A program made the translations under genes and the position numbers. The notes under the pieces are model-generated. The model ran no database searches. It saw only the letters and a list, made by a program, of their open reading frames with translations, and was not told the DNA's origin. From NCBI GenBank assembly GCA_008016945.1, contig SSGN01000015.1, positions 1 to 6,086 of the forward strand: a stretch of 6,086 bases of DNA, given 5' to 3'. This DNA comes from Flavobacteriales bacterium. Its GTDB lineage: Bacteria > Bacteroidota > Bacteroidia > Flavobacteriales > PHOS-HE28. This document shows, piece by piece, positions 5,630-6,086 of this stretch; position 1 is the first letter of the stretch; each line of letters begins with the position of its first letter.

Positions 5630-5869
5630 ATGGAGCATGAACAGTGCCAGCCAGTATCGGCCATGAAGCAAGGAACCCCTGCCGCAGGTGCGGTGATCGC
5701 GAGCCAGAATGGTAGCCAGATGAGCTACTGCAACAAGTGCGAGAAATGCGGTGAAACAAGCCGAAGTTCGAACACAGTGAGTATCCCGGCGAAAGGGAAC
5801 AAGTACACGAATAACTTCCGGTGCATGAAGTGTGGCAATCAGCAACGAGTGGAGATCATTGGAATATGA
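5630..5869 (+). CDS. Small cysteine-rich protein, zinc-ribbon-like, function unknown
   Basis: Encodes 79 residues from ATG 5630. I do not recognise the protein. Its C-terminal half carries C34-xx-C37-xx-C40-G and C65-xx-C68-G, a two-knuckle arrangement with about 25 residues between, consistent with a single zinc-binding ribbon; conserved-looking basic and polar residues (PAKGNKYTNNFRC) fill the gap. The N-terminal 30 residues are low in structure cues and may not be translated: ATGs at 5663 and 5720 are alternatives, the latter leaving only the 49-residue ribbon (MSYCNKCEKCG...). The 5630 start is preferred because of the TACTTTG box just upstream. Base composition is clearly lower in GC than in hydA, suggesting separate ancestry. 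The next gene starts one base after this stop, so the two are probably cotranscribed. No membrane segment or signal peptide is visible. Confidence 0.6.
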   Translation: MEHEQCQPVSAMKQGTPAAGAVIASQNGSQMSYCNKCEKCGETSRSSNTVSIPAKGNKYTNNFRCMKCGNQQRVEIIGI

Positions 5870-5870
5870 A

Positions 5871-6086
5871 ATGAGCACATTGATCGCCGTCGAGACTTAC
5901 CCAGCTTGGCTTGAGATAGAGATCGGGCTGGACAGCCATGCCGTCGCTCTTTCGCATGCAGGCCGTACCGAGTTGTTTGAAAGCCGGATCAAAGAAGGGC
6001 TTGAAGCACTGGAACGTGCATGCCCCGGAATCGGATCCAAGCTTGAAGTGTTTCCGGGTCGCCCCTTTGCCTTCACTGGATCGTTA
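5871..6086 (+). CDS. Unrecognised protein, 3'-truncated by window edge
   Basis: The frame is open from ATG 5871 to the last base, 72 codons with no stop. The start lies one base after the TGA of the zinc-ribbon gene, a spacing typical of translational coupling. The visible protein is acidic, beginning MSTLIAVETYPAWLEIEIGL, then a probable helix (ESRIKEGLEALERACPG, about residues 41-57) and a short GSKLEVFPGRPFAF stretch. This looks like a mixed alpha/beta globular domain; no catalytic motif, signal peptide or membrane segment can be named. Codons such as ATA, TTA and AAA are commoner than in the catabolic genes. No function is proposed. The pairing with a small cysteine-rich protein is the only contextual clue. 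Confidence 0.6.
   Translation, partial: MSTLIAVETYPAWLEIEIGLDSHAVALSHAGRTELFESRIKEGLEALERACPGIGSKLEVFPGRPFAFTGSL

Noticed and set aside
5555..5878. 107-codon minus-strand frame opposite the zinc-ribbon gene
   Set aside because: The + strand frame has a coherent Cys-xx-Cys pattern and is tightly coupled to the next gene; the minus frame runs into the repeat element and has no recognisable motif.

Overview
The window looks like a piece of a GC-rich (about 60%) Bacteroidota chromosome, plausibly a Flavobacteriales-type environmental bacterium. The reasons are indirect: gene starts without clear Shine-Dalgarno sequences, a TACTTTG element just upstream of two start codons that resembles the Bacteroidota -7 box, and an intergenic repeat of a style I associate with this phylum. 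No rRNA or marker gene is present to settle the taxonomy.

Positions 1-2824 and 4036-5415 form a catabolic block, all on the + strand. It holds a class III aminotransferase whose 5' end lies outside the window, an NCS1-type nucleobase/hydantoin/allantoin transporter with an unusual Ig-like insertion, and a dihydropyrimidinase (hydA) with a complete set of metal ligands. Together they suggest uptake of a pyrimidine or related cyclic ureide, hydrolytic ring opening of the dihydropyrimidine, and transamination of the resulting beta-amino acid. The dehydrogenase and beta-ureidopropionase of the reductive pathway are not in the window.

Between transporter and hydA sits an unrelated gene, 2901-3971, encoding a YhcG/DUF1016-type PD-(D/E)XK nuclease. 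This is the most interesting locus. A 27-base near-perfect palindrome (12-base arms, 3-base centre) lies directly against the stop codon of the transporter gene and again directly after the stop codon of the nuclease gene. A third copy, in opposite orientation, lies inside the nuclease coding sequence, where it encodes the peptide SIVQQVAAQL. The nuclease gene plus one repeat copy is therefore a 1149-bp unit bounded by identical direct repeats, and it interrupts an otherwise coherent operon. I propose a nuclease/palindrome pair, loosely analogous to RAYT/REP systems, in which the repeat may be the substrate, the regulator or the dispersal unit of the nuclease.

Positions 5416-5629 carry no gene but two repeat-like sequences: a GCAGATG-type short tandem repeat and a GC-rich element with an internal 41-base-offset duplication and a hairpin. 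From about 5630 base composition falls visibly. Here lie a small cysteine-rich (zinc-ribbon-like) protein gene and, one base after its stop codon, the start of an unrecognised gene that runs off the window. This end looks like accessory DNA.
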